A stretch of DNA of 40,116 bases from an uncultured Bacteroides sp. (GTDB lineage Bacteria > Bacteroidota > Bacteroidia > Bacteroidales > Bacteroidaceae), in contig CASDXF010000031.1 of assembly GCA_949285075.1 (NCBI GenBank), positions 1 through 40,116 on the forward strand, read 5' to 3'. Shown piece by piece: positions 25,331 through 33,494 of the stretch. The number at the start of each line of letters is the position of its first letter. The stretch's first letter is position 1. A program made the translations under genes and the position numbers. The notes below the pieces were generated by a model, which was given only the letters and a program-made list of their open reading frames with translations, ran no database searches and was not told the origin of the DNA.

Positions 25331-25338
25331 CAAAAGTA
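25331..25338 (-). promoter_or_regulatory. Possible -7 element of the sotB-like gene
   Basis: TACTTTTG on the minus strand, 112 bases upstream of the ATG at 25218. No matching -33 box was seen, and the leader would be long, so the call is tentative. Confidence 0.4.
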
Positions 25339-25394
25339 CGGAACATTCTTCAATTCCCTTCCCGCCGGACAACGATTTATTCTCCGGTAAGCCG

Positions 25395-25403
25395 TATCTT
25401 TGC
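25395..25403 (+). promoter_or_regulatory. -7 element of the TIR-Sel1 gene
   Basis: TATCTTTGC, 32 bases before the ATG at 25436. It overlaps an apparent upstream TTG start at 25400, which supports initiation at 25436. Confidence 0.6.
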
Positions 25404-25435
25404 CTCGTTTTAATAATAATAATACTCTCACCGTT

Positions 25436-26476
25436 ATGCGTTACGATGTATTTATCAGCTATTCCAGTAAAGACCAGAAGATAGTAGAAGGGCTTTCCGC
25501 CTATTTGGAACAACACCGTATCCGCTGCTTCGTGGCTTACCGCGACATTCCCAAAGGTATAGCATGGGCACGAGCCATTGTGGAAGCATTGGACGACAGC
25601 CAGATGATGGTAGTCGTCTTTTCCGAGAATTTCAACCAATCGGAACAAGTAGACCGGGAAATCGAACTGGCATCGGAAGACAGGAAACCCATCCTTACGT
25701 TCCGTGTGACGGGTGACCAATTCAAGGGAGCGAAGAAGTATTATTTAAAGAACCTGAACTGGATAGACGCTTTCCCTGAACCGGAGAAACAGTTCGGAGC
25801 GTTGACACAGAATATCATGAAGCTACTAGATATAAAAAGCGATAATCAAGAAAGACAAACAGAAGAAGGAAAATCATTTCTAACGTCATCGCAAACAGAT
25901 GAAGCGACAGACTGGCTTCAAAAAGGGATACGATATTTCAACGATAAAAATTACAAAGAAGCGATAAGATGTTACGAGAAATCGGCGAAAAAACACAATA
26001 AGCATGCATTACACAATTTAGCCTACTTTTACTTCAACGGCGTAGGGGTCCCACGAGACTATACAGAAGCCGTAAGGTTATATAAGGAAGCTATAAGATT
26101 TGGAAGCATAAGTTCGTGTTCCGCATTAGGAATTTGTTATCATTTTGGACTTGGAGTTCCACAAGATCACACAGAAGCCGTGAATTTATATAAAAAAGCA
26201 GCCGAAAAAGGAGATGCTAGCGGACAATGTAATTTAGGACTATGCTATCAATTCGGTATAGGTGTCGACAAAAATGATGAAGAAGCCATAAAATGGATGC
26301 GTAAAGCGGCGGAAAAACAAGATGTAAAATCTTTGTATTACTTAGGTAGTTTTTATCAAAACGGCATAGGTACTAAACCCGATTATAACGAAGCGATAAA
26401 ATGGTATCAAAAGGCCGCTAAAAAAGGTTCTAAAGAAGCCCAAGAATCGCTAACAAAAGAAGGATACACATGGTAA
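25436..26476 (+). CDS. TIR-domain protein with Sel1 repeats
   Basis: The 346-residue protein has an N-terminal TIR domain (about 1-130): YDVFISYSSKDQ, RCFVAYRDIPKGIAW, then MMVVVFSENFNQSEQVDREIELA, where E75 sits at the usual NADase glutamate position. A linker leads to a TPR-like helix pair (about 160-190) and four Sel1-like repeats (about 190-340), each with the ALGxxYxxGxGVxxD pattern (YFYFNGVGVPRDY, CYHFGLGVPQDH, CYQFGIGVDKND, FYQNGIGTKPDY). There is no signal peptide. Bacterial TIR proteins commonly hydrolyse NAD+ or make cyclic ADP-ribose signals in anti-phage defence; Sel1 repeats usually bind partners. The TIR half is GC-richer than the AT-rich Sel1 half, hinting at modular assembly. 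It stands alone between sotB and ygiQ. Confidence 0.9.
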   Translation: MRYDVFISYSSKDQKIVEGLSAYLEQHRIRCFVAYRDIPKGIAWARAIVEALDDSQMMVVVFSENFNQSEQVDREIELASEDRKPILTFRVTGDQFKGAKKYYLKNLNWIDAFPEPEKQFGALTQNIMKLLDIKSDNQERQTEEGKSFLTSSQTDEATDWLQKGIRYFNDKNYKEAIRCYEKSAKKHNKHALHNLAYFYFNGVGVPRDYTEAVRLYKEAIRFGSISSCSALGICYHFGLGVPQDHTEAVNLYKKAAEKGDASGQCNLGLCYQFGIGVDKNDEEAIKWMRKAAEKQDVKSLYYLGSFYQNGIGTKPDYNEAIKWYQKAAKKGSKEAQESLTKEGYTW

Positions 26477-26585
26477 CCTACCGCCTCAATGATAATAAGC
26501 CAAGACTTCTAATTAGTATTAAGAACATCTGAATCCAACGTTATTTATAAAGGACATAAACTTTTATAATAGGCGAACAAACAGC

Positions 26586-28451
26586 ATGAAAGAATACAGA
26601 CTGACCGACTGGCTCCCCACCACCAAAAAAGAGGTGGAACTGCGGGGATGGAACGAGAATGAACTGGACGTAATCCTTTTCAGCGGTGACGCGTACGTGG
26701 ACCATCCCTCTTTCGGAGCCGCCGTCATTGGACGAATCCTCGAAGCCGAAGGGCTGAAAGTGGCCATTATCCCGCAACCCAATTGGCGGGACGACCTGCG
26801 GGACTTCAAGAAGTTAGGCAGACCAAGACTGTTTTTCGGCATATCGGCAGGGTGCATGGACTCAATGGTCAACAAGTATACGGCCAACAAGCGCTTGCGC
26901 AGCGAGGACGCCTATACGCCGGACGGCAGAACGGACATGAGGCCGGAATACCCCTCCATCGTATATTCCCGAATATTGAAAAGTATCTATCCGGACGTTC
27001 CAGTCGTTTTAGGAGGCATCGAGGCAAGCATGAGACGGCTGACCCACTATGACTATTGGCAAGACCGCTTGCGGACAAGCATCTTATGCGATAGCGAGGC
27101 CGATTTACTGGTGTACGGAATGGGAGAAAAGCCAATTGTCGGACTGGCCCGTCAAGCGGAATGCCTGCTTTCCGAGGAAACGCCTTTTCTCACCGCTAAA
27201 GCGATGAGGACGCATATACGAAACATACCTCAAACCGCTTACCTCTGTCGCGACGAGGAGTATACGCCCGTGGAAGGAGACTTGCACCTCTACTCACACG
27301 AGGAGTGCATGGAAGACAAGAAAAAGCAAGCGGACAACTTCAGACACATCGAAGAGGAGTCCAACAAGTACGAGGCCCGACGCATCGCGCAAAGGGTGGA
27401 CAGAAAGGTGGTCGTGGTCAATCCCCCCTACCCTCCGATGGCGCAAGAGGAACTTGACCACTCGTTCGACCTGCCCTATACCCGCCTGCCGCATCCGAAG
27501 TACAAGGGAAAACGGATTCCGGCCTACGACATGATTAAGTTCTCCATCAATATACACCGGGGGTGCTTCGGCGGATGCGCTTTCTGCACCATTTCCGCCC
27601 ATCAGGGGAAGTTTATCGTCAGCCGTAGCAAGGAATCCATTCTCCGGGAGGTAAAGGAAGTGACGCAGCTGCCGGATTTCAAGGGATACATCAGCGACTT
27701 GGGCGGCCCGTCCGCGAATATGTACCGGATGAAAGGACAGAACGAGGAGACGTGCAGAAAATGCAAGCGTCCGTCGTGTATCCATCCCAAGATTTGCCCC
27801 AACCTGAACACCGACCATCGTCCGCTACTGGAGATATACCGTGCCGTGGACGCTTTGTCGGGCATTAAGAAATCCTTCATCGGAAGCGGGGTGCGCTATG
27901 ACCTGATGCTGCATCAAAGCAAGGATGTCGCCATAAACCGGAGCGCGGCCGAGTACACCCGGGAACTGATTACCCGCCACGTCAGCGGTCGGCTGAAGGT
28001 CGCTCCCGAGCACACGAGCGACCGTGTCCTGTCCGTCATGCGTAAGCCTTCTTTCAGTCAGTTCGAGGAGTTCAAGAAAATATTCGACCGCATCAACCGT
28101 GAGGCGAACCTCCGCCAACAGCTCATCCCCTACTTCATCTCTTCCCATCCCGGATGCAAGGAGGAGGATATGGCCGAGCTTGCGGTCATCACCAAGCGGT
28201 TGGACTTCCATCTTGAACAAGTGCAGGACTTCACCCCTACCCCCATGACCGTTTCTACCGAGGCTTGGTACACGGGCTACCACCCCTATACGCTTCAACC
28301 CGTTTTCAGCGCCAAGACTCAAAGGGAAAAGTTGGCGCAGCGGCAGTTTTTCTTCTGGTACAAACCCGAAGAACGGAGAAACATCGTCAACGAGCTGAAA
28401 CGCATCGGCCGTCAGGACCTGATAGACAAACTATATGGTAGAAAAAAATAA
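26586..28451 (+). CDS. ygiQ: YgiQ-family radical SAM protein
   Basis: The 621-residue protein matches the YgiQ family. It has an N-terminal domain (LPTTKKEVELRGW, then FSGDAYVDHPSFGAAVIGR), a radical SAM core with the [4Fe-4S] ligands C327, C331 and C334 (GCFGGCAFC), and a second Cys-rich segment, CRKCKRPSCIHPKICPN, that may bind another cluster. The C-terminal part includes the QDFTPTPMT segment seen in the family. The reaction catalysed is not known for certain. It appears monocistronic, with a hairpin overlapping its stop codon. Confidence 0.95.
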   Translation: MKEYRLTDWLPTTKKEVELRGWNENELDVILFSGDAYVDHPSFGAAVIGRILEAEGLKVAIIPQPNWRDDLRDFKKLGRPRLFFGISAGCMDSMVNKYTANKRLRSEDAYTPDGRTDMRPEYPSIVYSRILKSIYPDVPVVLGGIEASMRRLTHYDYWQDRLRTSILCDSEADLLVYGMGEKPIVGLARQAECLLSEETPFLTAKAMRTHIRNIPQTAYLCRDEEYTPVEGDLHLYSHEECMEDKKKQADNFRHIEEESNKYEARRIAQRVDRKVVVVNPPYPPMAQEELDHSFDLPYTRLPHPKYKGKRIPAYDMIKFSINIHRGCFGGCAFCTISAHQGKFIVSRSKESILREVKEVTQLPDFKGYISDLGGPSANMYRMKGQNEETCRKCKRPSCIHPKICPNLNTDHRPLLEIYRAVDALSGIKKSFIGSGVRYDLMLHQSKDVAINRSAAEYTRELITRHVSGRLKVAPEHTSDRVLSVMRKPSFSQFEEFKKIFDRINREANLRQQLIPYFISSHPGCKEEDMAELAVITKRLDFHLEQVQDFTPTPMTVSTEAWYTGYHPYTLQPVFSAKTQREKLAQRQFFFWYKPEERRNIVNELKRIGRQDLIDKLYGRKK

Positions 28452-28475
28452 GGAGCGGCTTTTGGGCCACTCCTT
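28450..28475. terminator. Hairpin at the end of ygiQ
   Basis: AAGGAG (28450-28455, starting in the ygiQ stop codon) pairs with CTCCTT (28470-28475), extended after one mismatch by GGC/GCC. There is no T-run after it, so termination efficiency is uncertain. Confidence 0.5.
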
Positions 28476-28534
28476 ATACAGACAGGATTTAAACTAATCG
28501 CCCGCTCTAATCTAAGACGGTGATAGAACGATTT

Positions 28535-28626
28535 ATTCATGTACAAGAGTCAGAGCGTTCTTGTACATGAATAGGTCAATTGATATACAAGAATCAGGAG
28601 ATTGTTGTACAGCTCTTTCTTTTGCG
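28535..28626. repeat. 22-bp period array overlapping the wecA-like stop codon
   Basis: TACA recurs at 28542, 28564, 28586 and 28608, exactly 22 bases apart, and defines four related units (28539-28626). Units 1 and 3 share TACAAGA.TCAG; units 2 and 4 begin TTGTACA. The first two units together form a perfect 14-bp stem, ATTCATGTACAAGA (28535-28548) with TCTTGTACATGAAT (28559-28572), around a 10-base loop. The stop codon of the wecA-like gene (28594-28596) lies inside unit 3. Confidence 0.85.
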
Positions 28627-29700
28627 AACCTTGCTCCACCAAACATTAAGCGCAATCCACGCCACAATGTCGCCAAGTAGCATTATCGTATTGTCGACGT
28701 AAGGCATCAGCAGAATATTGACTGCGCTGAACACGCAAGAAATCAACAGAATCAGCAACATGGCCTGACGTACCGTGAACCCCATAGCCAAGAACTGATG
28801 ATGGATATGGTTCTTGTCGGGCTCGAAGGGATTCTTCCCGTTGTATATACGTACTATCACGACCCGAACCACATCGAATGCGGGAACTATCAGCGTACTG
28901 AAGGCCACCACTATCGCTCCTTGCGTCATAGGAACCAAATCCGAATGTTGACTATACTTAATGGCAAGGAAGCTCAAGATATACCCTAAAGTCAAACTGC
29001 CCGTATCCCCCATAAAAATCTTACGGGCGTGCTCGGCGCTGCCAAACACATTGTAATAAAAGAACGGAACCAATACGCCGAACGTACTGAGCGCAAGCAT
29101 ACTGTATGCCCACATTTCCTTTTCCGCAAATAGGATACCGAGTATCAAGAGAGAGACGCTGCTCAATCCGGAAGCGAGCCCGTCAATACCGTCTATCAGA
29201 TTAATGGCGTTCGTAATGAATACGATTGTCAGTACCGTAAAAGGCATTCCAAACCAAGCGGGTAAAGTTCCGATACCGAACAGACCGTAGAAGTCATTAA
29301 TCCACAGCCCGGCTAGAGGAAACAGACAGGCACTGATAATCTGAATCACGAACTTCTCACGGTAACGGACTCCGACGAGGTCATCCGCAATGCCCGTCAA
29401 ATACAGCAGTACCATACCGCAGACCAACAGCAGAAATTCGGGCAGCACCTGCGAACTCTGCAACAGCGTCATTCCGTTGCCCGTCAAGCAGCGGATGGCG
29501 AGCACCGCACAGCTTGACAAGAGAATCGTAGGAAAAAAGGAGACTCCCCCAAGCCTCGGAATGGCCCGCTTATGCACCTTACGCTCATCAGGCATGTCAA
29601 ACAGTTTCTTACGGAAAGAAATCAATAGGATGCGCGGAATAATAATCTGCGCGACGTAGGCCGAAATGGCGAACGCAAGTAAAACAAAAAGAATATTCAT
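28594..29700 (-). CDS. MraY/WecA-family undecaprenyl-phosphate sugar-1-P transferase
   Basis: The 368-residue polytopic protein (about 10-11 helices) belongs to the polyprenyl-phosphate N-acetylhexosamine-1-phosphate transferase family. Signature loops are DERKVHKRAIPRLGGVSF, the DD pair in GIADDLVGVRYREKF, NAINLIDGIDGLASG, FMGDTGSLTLG and DKNHIHHQFL. It would load a sugar-1-phosphate onto undecaprenyl phosphate to start a surface polysaccharide; the HIHH loop is closer to WecA/TagO than to MraY. It is downstream of ugd and the epimerase in the leftward polysaccharide locus. Its last codons (CTTIS) are encoded by the 22-bp repeat array, so the C terminus may vary between strains. Confidence 0.9.
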   Translation of the reverse strand: MNILFVLLAFAISAYVAQIIIPRILLISFRKKLFDMPDERKVHKRAIPRLGGVSFFPTILLSSCAVLAIRCLTGNGMTLLQSSQVLPEFLLLVCGMVLLYLTGIADDLVGVRYREKFVIQIISACLFPLAGLWINDFYGLFGIGTLPAWFGMPFTVLTIVFITNAINLIDGIDGLASGLSSVSLLILGILFAEKEMWAYSMLALSTFGVLVPFFYYNVFGSAEHARKIFMGDTGSLTLGYILSFLAIKYSQHSDLVPMTQGAIVVAFSTLIVPAFDVVRVVIVRIYNGKNPFEPDKNHIHHQFLAMGFTVRQAMLLILLISCVFSAVNILLMPYVDNTIMLLGDIVAWIALNVWWSKVRKRKSCTTIS

Positions 29701-29731
29701 ACCCCACTCAATTGAAAAGAAAACTCGTGCG

Positions 29732-29955
29732 GAGGAGTAAAGCTTAAAAATGCCCCCTTACTCCTCATTCAACAAGTTGAATCGTAAAATTAAAAAGATA
29801 ATTATGATAGAGATATTGCCCAATAGCAGCGTCTATTTTCCCCAATCCATTATAGCAATTCCCGTCATCAAAGAAGAAGCGCAGTGAAGAGCCGTTTCAT
29901 GCGTCCAACGTTCCTCACCACGTTCAGATACAGCGGCGCAAATTTCTATTGCGCC
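29732..29955. other. Gap between ugd and the wecA-like gene with two hairpins
   Basis: GGCGCAA (29935-29941) pairs with TTGCGCC (29949-29955) just after the ugd stop. GAGGAGTAA (29732-29740) pairs with TTACTCCTC (29758-29766) near the start of the wecA-like gene. Neither has a minus-strand T-run. A minus-strand TATCTTTT-like element near 29,800 could be a weak promoter. No gene is supported. Confidence 0.5.
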
Positions 29956-29958
29956 TTG

Positions 29959-31272
29959 TTATTTTCCAATGCAGTAATATTTAAATCCCATCTCTTCAAG
30001 CTCTTCCTTATCGTAGATGTTACGGCCGTCAAGAATCAGCGGCTCGCGCATCGCACGCTTCAGAACACCCCAACTCGGGAGGCGGAACTGCTTCCACTCG
30101 GTCAGCAGCAACAGCGCGTCGGCGTTCAGCGCGGCGTCGTACATATCGCTCGCGTAGGTTACCGAGTCGCCCACTCGCCTGCGGCACTCGTCCATCGCCA
30201 CGGGGTCGAATACCCGGACCTCGCAGCCCGCCTTCAGCAGAAGGTCAATCGTCACGAGGGCGGTAGCCTCCCGCATATCGTCGGTCTCTGGCTTGAAGGC
30301 GAGCCCCCAAAGCGCGACCGTACGCCCCTCCAAAGCGCCCCCGTAGTGGCGGGAAAGCTTCTCAAAAAGCACACGCTTCTGGCACTCGTTCACCTCCTCG
30401 ACGGCCTTGAGCACCCGCATCGGGTAGCCGTTCCCCTCGGCGGTACGTATCAGGGCCTTAACGTCCTTCGGGAAGCAGCTGCCGCCGTAGCCGCAGCCCG
30501 GATAGAGGAACTTGCTGCCGATACGGCTGTCGGAACCTATCCCCTTGCGCACCATGTTCACGTCGGCCCCCACAAGCTCGCACAGGTTGGCGATGTCGTT
30601 CATGAAGCTGATGCGGGTGGCGAGCATCGAGTTCGCGGCGTACTTTATCATCTCGGCGCTCGGAATGTCCGTAAATATCAGGCGGTAGTTGTTCATCATG
30701 AAAGGCTTGTAAAGCCGTTCCATCACGCCGCGGGCCTTGTCGGACTCCACGCCCACCACGACACGGTCGGGACTCATGAAGTCCTTTATCGCCGCGCCCT
30801 CCTTCAGAAACTCCGGGTTGGAGGCCACGTCGAAGGGAATGTCAACGCCGCGCCTGTCAAGCTCCTCACGGATAGCCGCCTTTACCTTCCGGGCCGTGCC
30901 CACGGGAACCGTGCTCTTGGTCACCACGAGCACGTACTTGTTCATGTTCGCCCCGATGGTACGGGCCACCTGAAGCACGTACTTCAGGTCCGCGCTGCCA
31001 TCCTCGTCCGGGGGAGTGCCGACCGCGCTGAACACGACCTCCACATCGTCAAGGACAGAGGCCAAGTCCGTCGTGAAGGACAAGCGGCCCTCACGGCTGT
31101 TACGGAGAACCATCTCCTCAAGCCCCGGCTCGTAAATCGGAACGATACCCTTACGCAGAGAATCTATCTTACTCTCGTCAACGTCTACGCAGGTCACGTT
31201 GATGCCCATCTCGGCGAAGCACGTTCCCGAAACGAGACCAACATAACCCGTTCCTACAATCGCTATGTTCAT
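29959..31272 (-). CDS. ugd: UDP-glucose 6-dehydrogenase
   Basis: The 437-residue enzyme oxidises UDP-glucose to UDP-glucuronate with two NAD+. The N-terminal Rossmann motif is VGTGYVGLVSGTCFAEMG, the central segment has the family's EFLKEGAAIKDFMSPDR and the catalytic cysteine in GCGYGGSCFPKD (around residue 260), and the C-terminal UDP-binding domain includes WGLAFKPETDDMREA. Specificity for UDP-glucose over GDP-mannose or UDP-ManNAc is inferred from these motifs and from the neighbouring UDP-glucuronate 4-epimerase, whose stop codon is 14 bases upstream. The gene is much GC-richer than the glycosyltransferase genes of the same locus. Confidence 0.93.
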   Translation of the reverse strand: MNIAIVGTGYVGLVSGTCFAEMGINVTCVDVDESKIDSLRKGIVPIYEPGLEEMVLRNSREGRLSFTTDLASVLDDVEVVFSAVGTPPDEDGSADLKYVLQVARTIGANMNKYVLVVTKSTVPVGTARKVKAAIREELDRRGVDIPFDVASNPEFLKEGAAIKDFMSPDRVVVGVESDKARGVMERLYKPFMMNNYRLIFTDIPSAEMIKYAANSMLATRISFMNDIANLCELVGADVNMVRKGIGSDSRIGSKFLYPGCGYGGSCFPKDVKALIRTAEGNGYPMRVLKAVEEVNECQKRVLFEKLSRHYGGALEGRTVALWGLAFKPETDDMREATALVTIDLLLKAGCEVRVFDPVAMDECRRRVGDSVTYASDMYDAALNADALLLLTEWKQFRLPSWGVLKRAMREPLILDGRNIYDKEELEEMGFKYYCIGK

Positions 31273-31286
31273 AATGCCTTATATAT

Positions 31287-32351
31287 TTATAGTTTATAAT
31301 ACTCCCTGAACCATTCCACCGTCTCGCGCACGCCCTCACGGATATCCTTCGAGGGCTTATAGCCCATATCCCGCTGCAAGGCTGACGTATCGGCGTTCGT
31401 CTGGTAAACGTCCCCCGGCTGCATCGGGAGATAGACCTTTTCCGCTTCTCTACCGCAGGCCTCCTCTATCGCGCGGATAAAGTCCATTAGCTTTACAGGT
31501 TGAGAATTGCCAATATTATAAATACGGTAAGGAGCGGAAGATGCCGAAGGATTGGGATTAACGGCATCCCATTCCGGGTCAGACACGGCCGGCCGGTCAA
31601 TCACCCGTAACACCCCTTCCACAATGTCATCAATATACGTAAAGTCACGGAGCATGTCACCGTGATTGAATACCTTAATCGGCCGATTGTGCAATATAGC
31701 GTCCGTAAACAAGAAAGGCGACATATCCGGACGGCCCCACGGACCGTAAACCGTGAAGAAGCGAAGTCCGGTAGAAGGAATACCGTAAAGATGACTATAC
31801 GCATGGGCCATCAGCTCGTTAGACTTCTTCGTCGCCGCATAGAGACTTACGGGATGAGCTATACTGTCCCGCTCGGAGAAAGGAACCTTGCCGTTCAGAC
31901 CGTAAACGCTACTTGAACTGGCGTACACCAGATGCTTCACCGGATGATTGCGGCAGCCTTCCAGCACATTAATAAACCCGTCCACGTTCGACTCGATATA
32001 AGCGTACGGGTTGGTGATGGAGTAACGTACTCCCGCTTGCGCGGCGAGATTGCATACGACATCGAAGCCTTCGTTAGCGAACAGCATCTCCATCGCTTGC
32101 CTATCCTCCAGACTCATACGGATAAAGCGGAACTCCGGATACCGGACGCTTGTGTAGAACTTATACCAAGCCGCCTCTTCCACCCCGTCCCCTAAAACAA
32201 CGCCCAAACGGGACAAGCGGCCATACTTCAACTTCGGGTCATAATAGGAATTTATGTTGTCCAACCCCACCACCGTATCACCGCGACGGAGCAGACACTC
32301 ACAGACGGAACTGCCGATAAAGCCGGCAGCTCCCGTTACTAAAACTTTCAT
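31287..32351 (-). CDS. UDP-glucuronate 4-epimerase-like NAD-dependent epimerase
   Basis: The 354-residue extended short-chain dehydrogenase has the NAD-binding GAAGFIGSSV motif at the N terminus, the Ser-Tyr-Lys triad (SSSSVYG; YAATKKSNE) and the segment GLRFFTVYGPWGRPDMSPFLF that is characteristic of UDP-glucuronate 4-epimerases (Cap1J/LpsL type). LDNINSYYDPKLKYGRL near the start is also typical of this group. It would convert UDP-GlcA from Ugd to UDP-GalA for the polysaccharide. The two genes are 14 bases apart and clearly co-transcribed. Confidence 0.9.
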   Translation of the reverse strand: MKVLVTGAAGFIGSSVCECLLRRGDTVVGLDNINSYYDPKLKYGRLSRLGVVLGDGVEEAAWYKFYTSVRYPEFRFIRMSLEDRQAMEMLFANEGFDVVCNLAAQAGVRYSITNPYAYIESNVDGFINVLEGCRNHPVKHLVYASSSSVYGLNGKVPFSERDSIAHPVSLYAATKKSNELMAHAYSHLYGIPSTGLRFFTVYGPWGRPDMSPFLFTDAILHNRPIKVFNHGDMLRDFTYIDDIVEGVLRVIDRPAVSDPEWDAVNPNPSASSAPYRIYNIGNSQPVKLMDFIRAIEEACGREAEKVYLPMQPGDVYQTNADTSALQRDMGYKPSKDIREGVRETVEWFREYYKL

Positions 32352-32393
32352 GTCGTTAATTATATTACTAAGAACGAAAAGTCTTAAGAATTG

Positions 32394-32449
32394 CTTGCGC
32401 CCTTATCAGGCGCAAGTCTCCCCAATATTATTCGACAAGTTACCTTGTC
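32394..32449. other. Two consecutive hairpins upstream of the epimerase gene
   Basis: CTTGCGCC/GGCGCAAG (32394-32401 with 32409-32416) and GACAAG/CTTGTC (32434-32439 with 32444-32449) are each followed within 14 bases by TCTCCCC, giving a 40-base repeat of 'hairpin plus TCTCCCC'. They lie between the Rpn gene and the epimerase gene and may limit read-through or stabilise mRNA ends. No T-run follows on the minus strand. Confidence 0.6.
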
Positions 32450-32526
32450 AAGCACATCTCCCCTTATGTTAATATCTCATGGCGAGAAAATGAATCCCGC
32501 TTAAAAATCAATTCATTCGTTTCCTT

Positions 32527-33417
32527 TTACAATGCCGCAATCTCATCCTCGGTAAGCCCCGTGGTCTGAACGATAAGATCTATGGCCATTCCCATAGACT
32601 TAAGCTGTCGGGCTATCTCCATTCTCTTTTTACGTTCACCCTCGGCACGACCTTCTACAAGCCCTTCAGCACGGCCCTCAGCACGTCCTTCCGCACGTTC
32701 CGTATATACATTATCTCTAAGGATTACCAGATTATCCAAATGACGATAGTAGGCGTTCAACTCCTCCTTCGACATACGGGCCAACCGCAGACGCTCGCGG
32801 GCCTCGCTCAACCCCGGAGCCGTGGCGTTGTCGGGAATGTCACCCGTGTTCAGGTAGTAAATCCATTCTTCTAAGGGACTCTTGGCGACCTTATTAAAAT
32901 CGTTCACCTTAAGAATATAATATTCCGGATATAGTTGGCTTACGGCATCCACCTTGAACGTCTGGCGTTGAAACGGGGAAAGTTCAAGCAACTCACCCGT
33001 ATGAACGCCGCGAAACTCCGTCTTGCCGTGATAAACCGTATCTTTTCCATGCCCTAAAGTGAAATAAACGATATTCACGCTATACACCTTGCGGACCTTC
33101 TCGTAACCCTCCCCACGATTGATGTATTCCGTCACTAGCTTGGAAGTCCCGAACAGCATCCGCTGAAAGTAGGCGTACTCGTTATTGTTCTGCATTTCTA
33201 CTAAAGCCTGCTCACCATTACTGTTAACAATCAACAGATTAGTACGAAAACATTCACTAATATCATCTTCCGCATTAGGCTTAGTAGCGAAAACCCGCAA
33301 AACTGTAATCTTTTCATTCAGAATGGTCGACAGTAAGCCTTCTACCACAACAAAGTCCGCCTTATTCCGAAGCAAGCGTTTCATCGCCCAGTCAAAACGG
33401 ATATAGTTACTCGCCAT
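32527..33417 (-). CDS. Rpn-type PD-(D/E)XK nuclease family protein
   Basis: The 296-residue protein matches the Rpn/transposase-associated nuclease family common in Bacteroidales (PF12784 type): IRFDWAMKRLLRNKADFVVVEGLLSTIL at the start, then the nuclease core ending in ALVEMQNNNE, and a C-terminal segment with AEGRAEGRAEGLVEGRAEGE repeats before a short helical tail. The family is linked to recombination and is often mobile or present in many copies. In relatives I recall an Asp in the strand before the E-x-Q motif; here it reads RTNLLIVNSNGEQALVEMQ, with Asn at that place, so activity may be impaired. It has its own promoter and interrupts the polysaccharide gene series. Confidence 0.85.
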   Translation of the reverse strand: MASNYIRFDWAMKRLLRNKADFVVVEGLLSTILNEKITVLRVFATKPNAEDDISECFRTNLLIVNSNGEQALVEMQNNNEYAYFQRMLFGTSKLVTEYINRGEGYEKVRKVYSVNIVYFTLGHGKDTVYHGKTEFRGVHTGELLELSPFQRQTFKVDAVSQLYPEYYILKVNDFNKVAKSPLEEWIYYLNTGDIPDNATAPGLSEARERLRLARMSKEELNAYYRHLDNLVILRDNVYTERAEGRAEGRAEGLVEGRAEGERKKRMEIARQLKSMGMAIDLIVQTTGLTEDEIAAL

Positions 33418-33451
33418 TATTACAATAATTTTATTATGTAAGTGTCCGATT

Positions 33452-33460
33452 GCAAAGATA
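33452..33460 (-). promoter_or_regulatory. -7 element of the Rpn nuclease gene
   Basis: On the minus strand this reads TATCTTTGC, 34 bases upstream of the ATG at 33417. It suggests that the gene is expressed independently of the surrounding polysaccharide genes. Confidence 0.55.
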
Positions 33461-33494
33461 ACGATTCTTTCCGATTACGCCCCGCATATCTGAC

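Noticed and set aside
29884-31299. 471-residue plus-strand open frame opposite ugd
   Set aside because: It is a shadow of the GC-rich ugd gene, rich in His, Arg and Val, with no domain; ugd on the minus strand carries all the family motifs.
32527-33417. Complete insertion sequence carrying the Rpn gene
   Set aside because: I found no flanking terminal inverted repeats or target-site duplication; the hairpins at 32394-32449 are not repeated on the other side of the gene.
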